Part shown: one piece after another, positions 23,804 through 32,119 of the stretch
Layout of the letters: each line of letters opens with the position of its first letter
Position numbering within the stretch: position 1 is the first letter of the stretch
NCBI GenBank assembly: GCA_045805565.1
Contig: JBJMKZ010000022.1
Location: 62,001 to 126,000, forward strand
Length of the DNA: 64,000 bases
Direction of reading: 5' to 3'
Origin: DATAEY01 sp045805565
GTDB lineage: Bacteria > Actinomycetota > Thermoleophilia > Solirubrobacterales > Solirubrobacteraceae
Program-made: the position numbers and the translations under genes
The notes under the pieces: generated by a model
Database searches by the model: none
Told to the model about the DNA's origin: nothing
The model's input: the letters and a program-made list of their open reading frames with translations, nothing else

Positions 23804-24639
23804 AGCTCCGGCTCTATCACCATCCGGACGGCGCACGGGTTGCCTATCGGGAGGCTGGGACCGGCCCGCCGCTCGGCCTGCTGCACTCGGCCGGACTCTC
23901 TCACCGCGAGTGGGAGCCCCTGGTCGAGCAGCTGAGAGACCGCTTTCGACTCGTCCTTCCCGACCTGCCACTGCACGGCGACTCCGAGGATCGCCCTCGC
24001 CATCCCTACTCGCCGGACTGGCTCGCCGACGTCATCGCGGGCTTCTGCCGCGACACGCTCGGCTCCCGGCCGTTGGTGGGGGGGCACGGAGCGGGCGCGG
24101 AGCTCCTGCTGCGAGCGGTCACCAGCGGTCGCCTCGAGCCCGCCCGGCTGGTTCTGATGTCAAGCCGCCTGCACGCGCCGCCGCCCAACCGCGGCCTGGT
24201 CCGAACCTGGAAGGCGGTGACCACGCTCGCCGCAGTGCCGGGCCTCGACCGTGCTCTCTCCTACGGCGCCTGTGCGGTGTTCCGGCCGCGGCTGGGGGCC
24301 AAGCTGTCGGTGCGGGGCAATGCCGGCGCCCGTGACCTGGTTCGCCATGCCTTCTCCGACGTGGCGGGGAACGGGAACCGGGCGCGGTCGTGGTCGAAGC
24401 TGGCGCGGCACTGGCCGCTGGCCGCACACCCCGAGTACCTGGAGGCCTACGCCAAGCTCGACATGCCGGTCCTGCTGCTGTGGGCGCGCGAGGACCCCTA
24501 CCATCCGCTGGCGCTCGCCGAGGAGGCGCTGGACCGTCTTGCGCAGGGGCAGCTGCGCGTGCTGCCCGGAACCGGGTTCCTCATGGCCTATGACGACCCG
24601 GTGGGAGTGGCGCGCGAGCTCGCCGCATTCTGCGGATAG
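23800..24639 (+). CDS. alpha/beta-hydrolase-fold protein lacking the nucleophile serine
   Basis: A 279-residue protein with the full alpha/beta-hydrolase layout: LLHSAGLSHREWEPLVEQL, LVLPDLPLHGDSED, the elbow LVGGHGAGAELLLRA, a cap, then LLLWAREDPYHPLA with the acidic residue, and LPGTGFLMAYDDP. At the elbow the G-x-S-x-G serine is Gly (GHGAG). The C-terminal position normally occupied by the catalytic His (GxGH) reads GTGF. Two of three triad residues are thus missing, which suggests a non-hydrolytic role or a different chemistry. It is coupled to the exported protein upstream (ATGA). Confidence 0.78.
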   Translation: MKLRLYHHPDGARVAYREAGTGPPLGLLHSAGLSHREWEPLVEQLRDRFRLVLPDLPLHGDSEDRPRHPYSPDWLADVIAGFCRDTLGSRPLVGGHGAGAELLLRAVTSGRLEPARLVLMSSRLHAPPPNRGLVRTWKAVTTLAAVPGLDRALSYGACAVFRPRLGAKLSVRGNAGARDLVRHAFSDVAGNGNRARSWSKLARHWPLAAHPEYLEAYAKLDMPVLLLWAREDPYHPLALAEEALDRLAQGQLRVLPGTGFLMAYDDPVGVARELAAFCG

Positions 24640-24725
24640 AGCCGCAGTCGGGCCGCCGACGTGGTCGTGCCATGGAACGCACAGGCGGTCTTGTAGCGTT
24701 GGGCGAAACGATTCTCTGGAGAGCG

Positions 24726-26057
24726 ATGGGCGTGCAGGAGCAGCGGCAGTTGTGGGGCGGGGAGACGGCGAAGGCGGTTGAGAACTTCCCCGTCTCGGGT
24801 GAGCCGATCGTGGCCGAGGTCATCCATTGGCTGGGGCGGATCAAGGCGGCGGCCGCGCGGGTGAACGCCGAGCTCGGCCTTCTCGACGGCGACCTCGCCG
24901 AGCGCATCGCCGGGGGCGGGGAGAGCGTCGCCGCCGGCGACCACGACAACCAGTTCCCGGTGGACACCTTCCAGACCGGCTCGGGAACGTCCTCCAACAT
25001 GAACGCCAACGAGGTGATCGCGACGCTCGCCGGCGACGAGGCCCACGCCAACGACCACGTGAACATGGGCCAGTCCTCCAACGACGTGTTCCCCTCCGCG
25101 GTGCACCTGGCGGCGCTCGACGCCGCCACCAACGACCTGCTGCCGGCCCTCGAGCGGCTTGAGGGGTCCTTCGCCGCCAAGGCCGAGGAGTTCAAGGACA
25201 TCGTCAAGGCGGGGCGCACGCACCTGATGGACGCGGTGCCCGTCACCCTCGGACAGGAGTTCTCGGGATATGCGGCGCAGATGCGCCTAGGGGCCGCCCG
25301 CGTTCGCGACGCCCTTCCCCGCGTCGCCCAGATACCGCTCGGTGGAACGGCAACCGGGACCGGCCTCAACACCCACGCGGAGTTCGCCGAACGGGTGCGC
25401 GCGAGGCTCTCCGAGGAAACCGGGCTGGAGATCAGGGCGGCGGAGGATCCGTTCGAGGCGCAGGGCAACCGGGACGCGCTGGTCGAGCTGTCGGGCGCGC
25501 TGAAGGTGATCGCCGTCTCCTTGACCAAGATCGCCAACGACCTGGCGATGATGGGCTCGGGCCCGCGGGCCGGCATAGGCGAGCTCCTGCTCCCCGAGCT
25601 CCAGAAGGGCTCGTCGATCATGCCGGGCAAGGTCAATCCGGTCATCCCGGAGGTGGTCATGCAGGTCGCCGCACAGGTGATCGGCAACGACGCGGCCATC
25701 ACCGTGGCCGGCCTGGAGGGCAACTTCGAGCTCAATGTCCGCGTCCCGGTGATCGCGCGCAATCTGCTGGAGTCGATCGACTTCCTCAGCGCGACGTGCC
25801 GCCTGTTCGCCGAGAGGTGCGTGGACGGCATCGAGGCCAACCTCGAGGGCTGCCAGCGTTCGGCGGAGCTGACGCTGGCGGTGGCGACCGCTCTGAACCC
25901 GCATGTCGGCTACGACCGGGCAACCGAGATCGTCAAGGCGGCCGCCGAATCGGGGCGCCCGCTGCGCGAGGTTGCGCTCGAGCACGGCGTGGAGGAGGAA
26001 ACGCTCGACAAGGCGCTCGACCTACGCGCCATCGCCGCCGGAATTCGTCCCGATTAG
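24726..26057 (+). CDS. fumC: fumarate hydratase, class II
   Basis: A 443-residue fumarase/aspartase-superfamily enzyme. Hallmarks are GSGTSSNMNANEVIA (substrate site), NMGQSSNDVFPSA, AGRTHLMDAVPVTLGQE, and the SS-loop GSSIMPGKVNP with the catalytic serine near 297. It interconverts fumarate and malate in the TCA cycle without metal. GGAGAG just before the ATG at 24726 acts as the ribosome site; an in-frame ATG 54 nt upstream is less likely. Aspartase is excluded mainly by overall length and by GNRDALVELSGALK, typical of FumC. Confidence 0.92.
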   Translation: MGVQEQRQLWGGETAKAVENFPVSGEPIVAEVIHWLGRIKAAAARVNAELGLLDGDLAERIAGGGESVAAGDHDNQFPVDTFQTGSGTSSNMNANEVIATLAGDEAHANDHVNMGQSSNDVFPSAVHLAALDAATNDLLPALERLEGSFAAKAEEFKDIVKAGRTHLMDAVPVTLGQEFSGYAAQMRLGAARVRDALPRVAQIPLGGTATGTGLNTHAEFAERVRARLSEETGLEIRAAEDPFEAQGNRDALVELSGALKVIAVSLTKIANDLAMMGSGPRAGIGELLLPELQKGSSIMPGKVNPVIPEVVMQVAAQVIGNDAAITVAGLEGNFELNVRVPVIARNLLESIDFLSATCRLFAERCVDGIEANLEGCQRSAELTLAVATALNPHVGYDRATEIVKAAAESGRPLREVALEHGVEEETLDKALDLRAIAAGIRPD

Positions 26058-26096
26058 TTGCAATACCGCTGGGTACTCGGATACTATCCGGTATCT
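26058..26096 (+). promoter_or_regulatory. promoter with overlapping palindromes for the cyclase-P450-TetR operon
   Basis: TTGCAA (26058-26063) and TACTAT (26082-26087), separated by 18 bp, form a good sigma-70-like promoter 19 nt before the cyclase ATG. Overlapping inverted repeats cover the -10 region: GGATA-C-TATCC, GATAC-6-GTATC (26080-26095), and the wider ATACCG/CGGTAT pair (26063-26068 and 26089-26094). A repressor bound here would block the promoter; the TetR regulator ending this operon is the obvious candidate. Confidence 0.5.
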
Positions 26097-26106
26097 GAAT
26101 CCAGCG

Positions 26107-26682
26107 ATGGCGGCCCCCAAGCACACCTTCCTCTTCACCGACCTGGTCGGCTTCACCGCGCTCACGGCGGAGAGAGGCGACGACCATGCTGCAGAAATGG
26201 CGCTCGAGCTCTACCAGCGGGTCCGGGCGCTGCTGGACGCTCACCGGGCCGAGGAGGTCAAGACGCTCGGCGACGGCCTGATGCTTCGCAGTGACGATCC
26301 CGCGCTCGGGCTGCGGCTCGGGGTGCGGATCGTGCGCGAGCTTCACTCGGTCGAAGGCTTTCCGCCGCTTCGGGTCGGTATCCACACCGGGCCCGCCGCG
26401 CACCGCGACGGCGACTGGTACGGCACCACGGTCAACGTCGCGGCGCGGCTGTGTGCTGCCGCCGGAGGCGGCGAGGTCCTGGCCAGCGAGGCGACGTGCC
26501 AGGCGGCCGGCTCGCTGCCGAACCTGAGCTTCGAGGATGGGCGCCTGCACTGGCTGAAGAACGTGACCGAGCCGGTCCCGGCCTGCGTCGTTCGCCATCG
26601 GCCGTGCGGGCTCGAGCGCCTGCATGCCAGGCGGGGCTCGAATCTCGCGTGCCGATCCCAGCCGGAGGCAGCGCTGTCATGA
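26107..26682 (+). CDS. minimal class III adenylate/guanylate cyclase
   Basis: A 191-residue protein that is essentially one class III cyclase domain. It shows FTDLVGFT with metal Asp12, VKTLGDGLM with Lys52 and the second metal Asp56, VGIHTGPA, and YGTTVNVAARL with transition-state Asn110 and Arg114. All core catalytic residues look present; it should act as a homodimer and make cAMP or cGMP. There is no sensor domain. The C-terminal 40 residues are unassigned. The stop overlaps the P450 start as ATGA, an unusual partnership. Confidence 0.85.
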   Translation: MAAPKHTFLFTDLVGFTALTAERGDDHAAEMALELYQRVRALLDAHRAEEVKTLGDGLMLRSDDPALGLRLGVRIVRELHSVEGFPPLRVGIHTGPAAHRDGDWYGTTVNVAARLCAAAGGGEVLASEATCQAAGSLPNLSFEDGRLHWLKNVTEPVPACVVRHRPCGLERLHARRGSNLACRSQPEAALS

Positions 26683-28043
26683 GCGTTTCCCATCGAGATC
26701 CCACCATGCCGCCGGGTCCGCGCTACCCGCGCGCGGTGCAGACGCTGGGCTGGGTCAGACGTCCGTTCCAGTTCATGGAGCGCTGCCACCAGCGCTACGG
26801 CGACATGTTCACCCTTCGCGTGGCCCAGGAGGGCGAGTGGATCTTCCTCGCCCATCCCGACGCGGTCAGGCAGGTGTTCACCGGCGACCCCCGCCTGCTG
26901 CACGCCGGCGAGGCCAACATGATCCTGCTGCCGGTGGTCGGGCATCATTCGGTGCTGCTGCTCGACGAGCAGAGGCATATGGCGCAGCGCAAGCTGATGC
27001 TTCCCTCCTTCCACGGGGAGCGCATGCGCCGCTACGGCGACCTGATGCGGGAGATAGCGCGCGCCGAGATCGCCCGCTGGCCGCTGGGGCAGCCGATCGC
27101 CCTGTGGCCACGCATGCAGGCGATCACCCTCGAGGTGATCATGCGCGCGGTGTTCGGCATCCGCGAGGCCGAACGCCTCGACCGCCTGCGCACCCTCCTG
27201 CGCCAAGCGCTCCAATGGACCACGAGCCCGCGCAACATCGCTGCCGTGGCGCTGCTCGGGCCGCGGCGCGTGGCCTCGCTTCGGCCGCTGCGCCGCGTGC
27301 TCGACCCGGTCGACGAGCTGCTGCTCGACGAGATCGCGCGCCGGCGTCAAGAAAACGACGTGTCCGAGCGCGACGACGTGCTGTCGCTGCTCGTGCAGTC
27401 CCGGCACGAGGACGGGCAGCCGATGAGCGACGCCGAGCTGCGCGACGAGCTGATGACGCTGCTGGTCGCCGGCCACGAGACGACCGCCACCGCGCTGGCC
27501 TGGGCGGTGGAGCGGCTGGTGAGACACCCCGACAAGCTCGATCGTCTGCGCGCCGAGGCCGAGTCCGGCGAGGACGAGTACGTGGACGCGGTGGCGAAGG
27601 AGACGCTGCGCCTGCGTCCGGTGCTGCCGATCGTGGTCCGCCGGCTCACCGAGCCGATGGAGATCGGGGGCCGGGTTCTGCCTGCGGGCGTGTCGGTGGC
27701 GCCGTGCATCCACCTGGTCCACCGCCGCCCGGACGTCTATCCGGAACCGCGTCGCTTCCGCCCCGAGCGCTTCCTGGAGGAGCCAGCGGGGACGTACACC
27801 TGGATTCCCTTCGGCGGCGGCGTGCGGCGGTGCTTGGGCGGCAGCTTCGCGGTGTTCGAGATGAAGGCGGTGCTGTCGGAGCTGGCCGCCTCGAGACGCC
27901 TGCGAGCGGTGACGGCAGCGCCCGAGCGCGTGGCGCGCCGGGCGATCACCCTCACCCCCAGCCGGGGGGCGGAGGTCACCGTCGAGGCATTCGAGAGCAG
28001 CCCGCGCGAGCCGGCCGCGGTGCCCGCGGAGGTGGTGGCGTGA
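26679..28043 (+). CDS. cytochrome P450
   Basis: A 454-residue soluble P450. It has the proline-rich start PPGPRYP, I-helix AGHETT (264-269), the ExxR helix KETLRLRP, PERF in the meander region, and the haem loop FGGGVRRCLGG with ligand Cys385. The long class resembles CYP110/CYP102-like fatty-acid or terpene oxidising groups more than the short actinobacterial CYP107/CYP105 type, but the substrate is unknown. No ferredoxin or reductase lies next to it. Coupled to the cyclase upstream and the TetR gene downstream. GGAGG lies 11 nt before the ATG. Confidence 0.92.
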   Translation: MSVSHRDPTMPPGPRYPRAVQTLGWVRRPFQFMERCHQRYGDMFTLRVAQEGEWIFLAHPDAVRQVFTGDPRLLHAGEANMILLPVVGHHSVLLLDEQRHMAQRKLMLPSFHGERMRRYGDLMREIARAEIARWPLGQPIALWPRMQAITLEVIMRAVFGIREAERLDRLRTLLRQALQWTTSPRNIAAVALLGPRRVASLRPLRRVLDPVDELLLDEIARRRQENDVSERDDVLSLLVQSRHEDGQPMSDAELRDELMTLLVAGHETTATALAWAVERLVRHPDKLDRLRAEAESGEDEYVDAVAKETLRLRPVLPIVVRRLTEPMEIGGRVLPAGVSVAPCIHLVHRRPDVYPEPRRFRPERFLEEPAGTYTWIPFGGGVRRCLGGSFAVFEMKAVLSELAASRRLRAVTAAPERVARRAITLTPSRGAEVTVEAFESSPREPAAVPAEVVA

Positions 28044-28699
28044 TGCCCCGCCCGCGACTGACCCGCAAGGAGAGGCAGGCGCACACGCGCACCTGCCTGA
28101 TGGAGTCCGCGGCCAGGATCTTCACCCGTCGCGGCCTCGACCAAGCGTCGATCGACGAGGTGGCGGCCGACGCCGGATACACCAAGGGCGCCTTCTACGC
28201 CAACTTCAAGAGCAAGGAGGAGCTCTTCCTCGCCATGCTCGACGAGCGCTTCGCCGAGCGCCTGGAGGAGCTCGACCGGGTGCTGGCCAGCGAGGGGACG
28301 GTCGAAGAGCAGGCGCGGGAAGCGGGTGCCAGCTTCATGCGCCACGTCAGCGCCGATCCCGAGTGGCAGCGGCTATTCCTCGAATTCGCGGCCTATGCGG
28401 CGCGAAACGAAGACTTCCGGCAGGAGCTCGTCACCCGCTACGGGACGCTGCGCAAGCGGATGGCGGAGGCATTCCACGGACACGCGCGGTCCCAGGGGAT
28501 CGACTCCACGCCCGAGCGCAAGGAGGAGATGGCGCTGATGCTGTTCGCCATGGCCAACGGCGTTGCGCTGGAGAAACTGCTCGAGCCCGACGTCGTGCCT
28601 GACGACCTCTACTCGACGATGCTGGTGATCTTCTTCACCGGCCTGCGCGCACTCTCCACCGCCGAGGAGCCGGCGCAGCCGGCCGGCCGGGCCGGCTGA
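28043..28699 (+). CDS. TetR-family regulator, likely repressor of the P450 operon
   Basis: A 218-residue regulator. The HTH (about 10-60) reads RTCLMESAARIFTRRGLDQASIDEVAADAGYTKGAFYANFKSKEELFLAML. The ligand domain resembles the TetR_C_6-like group, with no predictable effector. The ATG at 28043 overlaps the P450 stop by one base (TGATG); GTG 28040 is an alternative start. Gene order suggests it controls its own operon through the palindromes at 26063-26095 (inference). It converges with the next gene 5 bp away. Confidence 0.88.
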   Translation: MPRPRLTRKERQAHTRTCLMESAARIFTRRGLDQASIDEVAADAGYTKGAFYANFKSKEELFLAMLDERFAERLEELDRVLASEGTVEEQAREAGASFMRHVSADPEWQRLFLEFAAYAARNEDFRQELVTRYGTLRKRMAEAFHGHARSQGIDSTPERKEEMALMLFAMANGVALEKLLEPDVVPDDLYSTMLVIFFTGLRALSTAEEPAQPAGRAG

Positions 28700-28704
28700 G
28701 CAGT

Positions 28705-29502
28705 TCAGGCGTCGGCTGGCGCCGCTTGGGTGATCCGCCGCACCGCCGCCGCCGTCAGATCCGGGCGGCTTATCGCCCCATCCTCGACGGCCTGGAAGTG
28801 AGCATTGGGCAACACGTCTCGCATGCCTTCCGCCAGGGCGGCCGGGAACCACGGGTTCCCCTCGTAGTAGAGAACCCACAGGCGGTCGCCCATCGCCGCC
28901 CCGTCCTCGGAGAGGTCGTCGGCTATCCAGGACCGCAGGCGCGCGGCGCCCGCCTCGGCCGGCGAGTACTCGACCATCTCCTCGACGCGGTCGCGGATCT
29001 GGTCCTCGGTGAGGTTGGGGTTGCCGCTGGAGACCGTGGTCCGCATGGCCGCCCGATGATCGACGTCGTACATCGTCGTGAACGCCTGCAGCACCGAGCC
29101 CGACGCGGACAGCCCGCCCTCGGCTTGGCCGGGCGCCCGACTCAGGGGTAGCGTCCCGGAAACCACGATCGCGGTCACCAGGTCGGGTCGGGCGGCAGTC
29201 AGCCGAACCGCAGGATGGACTCCGTAGCCGAGAGCCACCACGACTGCCGGTGGGTCGGCGGCCTCGATCACCGCGCCCAGGTCCTCGGCGTCGGTGGCGA
29301 CGTCGTATGGCCCCGCGCGGGTCGAGCGGCCGTTGCCCCGCAGGTCGTAGGTGACCACCTTGTGGTCGGCGGCCAGGTCGGCCATCAGGCCGTCGAGCAC
29401 CGACGGCGGAGTGTTGAACATCCCGCCCACGACCACCAGCGGGCCGTCGCCGCGCTGCTCCCAATGGAGGCCTATTCCGCCGGGTCGCTCGAGCTCGGAC
29501 AC
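28705..29502 (-). CDS. alpha/beta-hydrolase-fold protein with no recognisable catalytic triad
   Basis: A 265-residue protein with the fold landmarks LVVVGGMFNTPPSVLDGL, VVTYDLRGNGRSTRAGPY and VVALGYGVHPAVRLTAARPDLV. The elbow is GYGVHP, so Gly replaces the nucleophile Ser. The usual acid strand reads LWVLYYEGNPWFP, and the usual His loop reads FQAVEDGAISRPD, so none of the triad is evident. This is the second hydrolase-fold protein in the window that has lost its Ser. GTG 29502 is supported by TATCGT 6 nt upstream on this strand. Confidence 0.75.
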   Translation of the reverse strand: MSELERPGGIGLHWEQRGDGPLVVVGGMFNTPPSVLDGLMADLAADHKVVTYDLRGNGRSTRAGPYDVATDAEDLGAVIEAADPPAVVVALGYGVHPAVRLTAARPDLVTAIVVSGTLPLSRAPGQAEGGLSASGSVLQAFTTMYDVDHRAAMRTTVSSGNPNLTEDQIRDRVEEMVEYSPAEAGAARLRSWIADDLSEDGAAMGDRLWVLYYEGNPWFPAALAEGMRDVLPNAHFQAVEDGAISRPDLTAAAVRRITQAAPADA

Positions 29503-29508
29503 GGGCGC

Positions 29509-29514
29509 ACGATA
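29509..29514 (-). promoter_or_regulatory. leaderless -10 box for the hydrolase-fold gene
   Basis: Read on the minus strand, TATCGT ends 6 nt before the GTG at 29502, the same spacing as at six other genes in the window. Confidence 0.5.
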
Positions 29515-29562
29515 CGCCCCAATCGCCCCGAGACTGTGATCGCGGCGTAGGATCGGGCCAGG

Positions 29563-30048
29563 GTGCTCTCTCGCATGCTCGGGCGTCCGCGGCTCGTCCT
29601 GATCGAGCCGACGGTCAGACACACCCCGGTCGAACTGGGGCCCACCCGCGACGTGCACGACGTGGCCCAGGTGACCGTGGCCAACCAGCGAGAGGCCGGC
29701 GGTGACCGCGCCACCGCGCGCGATGTGGTTCCCGAGATCGAGGTGTTCGATGTCGAGGGTCGGCGGCGGTTGGCGCGGTACCGCGGATGGGATTCGGCCT
29801 CGGCCCGCGACCTTCCGCCCTCCGCGCAGCATCTGCTCTATGTCGCCGAAAAGCTCAAGTCGTGGCGAGACTGCCACTTCGTCGAGGGAAGCCCGAGCCT
29901 GACCACCGGCACGCGACGCCGGGGAAACACGTTTCGCGTGCGCGTCTCGGTGCGCGCAGGCAACCTGCGGCCCGTGCACGCGGAGTTCGTCCTGATCAAC
30001 GAGGGGGCCGGAAAGAGCCTCTCGTTCTGGCAGGCTCCCAAGCGCTGA
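29563..30048 (+). CDS. hypothetical protein, beta-rich, unknown function
   Basis: A 161-residue protein from GTG 29563 (TAGGAT lies 9 nt upstream) or 157 from ATG 29575. The composition is protein-like, with well-formed strands: LVLIEPTVRHTPVEL, VTVANQ, EIEVFDVEGRRRLARYRGW, NTFRVRVSVRAGNLRPVHAEFVLINEGAGKSLSFW. An immunoglobulin-like or lipocalin-like beta sandwich is possible. There is no signal peptide or membrane span. I recognise no family. It is divergent from the hydrolase-fold gene, with 60 bp between them. Confidence 0.6.
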   Translation: MLSRMLGRPRLVLIEPTVRHTPVELGPTRDVHDVAQVTVANQREAGGDRATARDVVPEIEVFDVEGRRRLARYRGWDSASARDLPPSAQHLLYVAEKLKSWRDCHFVEGSPSLTTGTRRRGNTFRVRVSVRAGNLRPVHAEFVLINEGAGKSLSFWQAPKR

Positions 30049-30133
30049 CCGCCGCCGAGCCCGCCGCGTGGCTCGGTCGACCGGCGGCCACCGTGGCTGC
30101 GATCCACTTTGCGGCGATCTGGTCTCGACGACC

Positions 30134-30868
30134 TCACCAGATCCCCGGAACCAACCGATACCTCACCCTGCGCATGTAGGCCCGGTACCCGTGCAGCTCG
30201 GCTGCGAGTGCGCGCTCCTCGAGCACCGCTCGCACCGCGAGGCCCGCGATGAGTACCACCGAGGCCGCCAGCCCGTACCAGGATCCCAGCAGCAGGGCAG
30301 TCCCGACGAGGTATAGAACCGCCCCGGCGTACATGGGATGCCTCACGTGGGCATACGGCCCCGTCGAGACGACGTGATGCCCACGGTCGAGCTGAAGCTT
30401 GACCACCGGCGCGACGAAGGTGTTCTCCCGGAAGATCAGATACGAGATCCAGAAATACGCCAGGATCCCGCCGCCCCCCAGCCCCTGAAGCCAGGCCGGC
30501 ACGTGCGACCAGCCAAACCGGACGGCGTCGAGCGCCATCAGCGACAGCCAGGCGAAGAACAGGCAGATGAAGGCGACGATCCAGATCTTGTCCCACCCCT
30601 TCTGGCCGCGCTGGATCGGCGGGGCGAGGCGCTCGGCCAGCAAGCCAGGATCGTGGCGCAGCAACATCACCTCGAACACGGCGCTTCCCGCGACCATGAT
30701 CGCGAGGAAGATCCACGCCGCCGGCCACGCCAGCGTGCCCGCCGACGCGAACAGCAGGGCGGCGAGCCCCGCAAACCAGCCGAGGGGTATGAGGAACGTT
30801 CTGAGCTTCGTGGCTCCTCCGTGTCGCGGTCGCCCAATCCCGTATCCGACTCCGGGCGACCGCCGCAC
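30134..30868 (-). CDS. isoprenylcysteine carboxyl methyltransferase (ICMT) family membrane protein
   Basis: A 244-residue integral membrane protein with about five hydrophobic spans (FLIPLGWFAGLAALLFASAG, AAWIFLAIMVAGSAVFEVML, IVAFICLFFAWLSLMALDAV and two near the C-terminus). The SAM-binding signature is GHHVVSTGPYAHVRHPMYAGAVLY, followed by the C-terminal EERALAAELHGYRAYMRRVRYRLVPGIW. The bacterial family methylates unknown, probably lipid or isoprenoid, substrates. An 85-bp gap separates it from the convergent hypothetical gene. Confidence 0.85.
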   Translation of the reverse strand: MRRSPGVGYGIGRPRHGGATKLRTFLIPLGWFAGLAALLFASAGTLAWPAAWIFLAIMVAGSAVFEVMLLRHDPGLLAERLAPPIQRGQKGWDKIWIVAFICLFFAWLSLMALDAVRFGWSHVPAWLQGLGGGGILAYFWISYLIFRENTFVAPVVKLQLDRGHHVVSTGPYAHVRHPMYAGAVLYLVGTALLLGSWYGLAASVVLIAGLAVRAVLEERALAAELHGYRAYMRRVRYRLVPGIW

Positions 30869-30880
30869 CCCACTAGAGAT

Positions 30881-32119
30881 TCATGGTTGGGAGGAAGGGG
30901 ACGCATCTGTGCCCCCTGGTTCCTCACGATGATCGCGAGAGCCGGGCGGCGGCGGCACGGGCTCGACCCCTACCAGCCGCGACTCCAGGGCGGCCACCCG
31001 GGCTGTCAGGCGATCACGCTCGCTCTCCAGTCGCCGGACGCTCTCGCGTAGCTCGCGCAATTCGGTCAAGGGCGTCTGCGTCCGGGTGAGCCGCTGTTTT
31101 GCGTTGGCGCGCCAGCGGCTTTGCATCTCCTCGTCCCGGGCGAGCGCGAACATGACATCGAGTCTGATGGACTCGAACTCGGCTCTGACGTCCTGCTCGG
31201 GCGGCGTGGGCGCGGGAGCGCCGCCCTGCGTCAGCGGATCCGGGCAGCGGGCCAGGAAATCGCGCAGGCCGCAGTCGACCACCAGCGTCCCGTCGCGGAT
31301 CCGCGCCTCCACCTCCGCGTCGTCGAGCACGAGCCCGGCGTACATCTCGGGCAGACGTCCCTTTTCGTACAGCCGGCGCAGCTCCCGTCGCCGGGGCGTC
31401 TCGTCGAAGCCCCCGAACAGATTGACCTCTACCCGCCGGCGGTACTGCTCGTAGGAGCGCAGCGGGAAGTGGAGGATTCGGGCGGGCCACAGCGGGGCAG
31501 GGATCAGCGCCGGCTGGTCGGCATCCGCCTGCGCCGACACCGCGCGCAGGACCGCGCGGCCGGGCGGACGCGGCGCCCGGGCTCCGCCGCGCGGCCCGAC
31601 GGCGACGCGCACGCGATGAGCGCCGCGGCCGATACGCACGTCGGCCCGCGCCCGGTGCGCGAGCTTGGGGCGCAACCGCGAGCGGGCCTCGCGCACCACC
31701 AGCCGCTCGTAGAAGGGGCCCGGGCCGTCGGCGCGCCCGACGAACTCCGGTCGCGGCGCGATCAGTTTGCCGTACGGATCGGGAACCGCCGCGAACATTT
31801 CCTTGAGGTTGGCGCCCACCGGCCACCAGAACTCGTCGGCGTCGGCGTGGAGGACCCAGTCGGCGCCGAAGTCGGTCGCCGCCATCCGGGCCATTCGTGT
31901 CACCCAGTCGCTGGCCCGGTGCTTGAAGTCCCGGGCCGGCTCCTCGATCAGGTGCAGCAGCCCGGCGGCCTGGTAGGCGCGCAGGATGTCGGGCGTGCGG
32001 TCGACCGAGCCGTTGTCGGTCACCACGAAGAAGTGGACTCCCTGGGCCAGGTGGTAGCGCAGGTTGGCCTCCAGGACATCGTCCTCGTCGCGCACCTTGA
32101 GGGTCATCACGAGCTTCAT
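30881..32119 (-). CDS. glycosyltransferase family 2-like protein with C-terminal coiled coil
   Basis: A 412-residue GT-A-fold protein opening KLVMTLKVRDEDDVLEANL, with VVTDNGSVDRTPD and the metal-binding HADADEFWWPVG. It is a paralogue of the glycosyltransferase at 3889-4746 but has about 125 extra residues. The extension ends in a heptad-rich segment (LRELRESVRRLESERDRL...VAALESRL) that should form a coiled coil, then a proline/serine-rich tail. ATG 32119 gives the family N-terminus; AATACT lies 7 nt upstream. The 227 bp upstream (32120-32346) hold no convincing gene. Confidence 0.85.
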   Translation of the reverse strand: MKLVMTLKVRDEDDVLEANLRYHLAQGVHFFVVTDNGSVDRTPDILRAYQAAGLLHLIEEPARDFKHRASDWVTRMARMAATDFGADWVLHADADEFWWPVGANLKEMFAAVPDPYGKLIAPRPEFVGRADGPGPFYERLVVREARSRLRPKLAHRARADVRIGRGAHRVRVAVGPRGGARAPRPPGRAVLRAVSAQADADQPALIPAPLWPARILHFPLRSYEQYRRRVEVNLFGGFDETPRRRELRRLYEKGRLPEMYAGLVLDDAEVEARIRDGTLVVDCGLRDFLARCPDPLTQGGAPAPTPPEQDVRAEFESIRLDVMFALARDEEMQSRWRANAKQRLTRTQTPLTELRELRESVRRLESERDRLTARVAALESRLVGVEPVPPPPGSRDHREEPGGTDASPSSQP

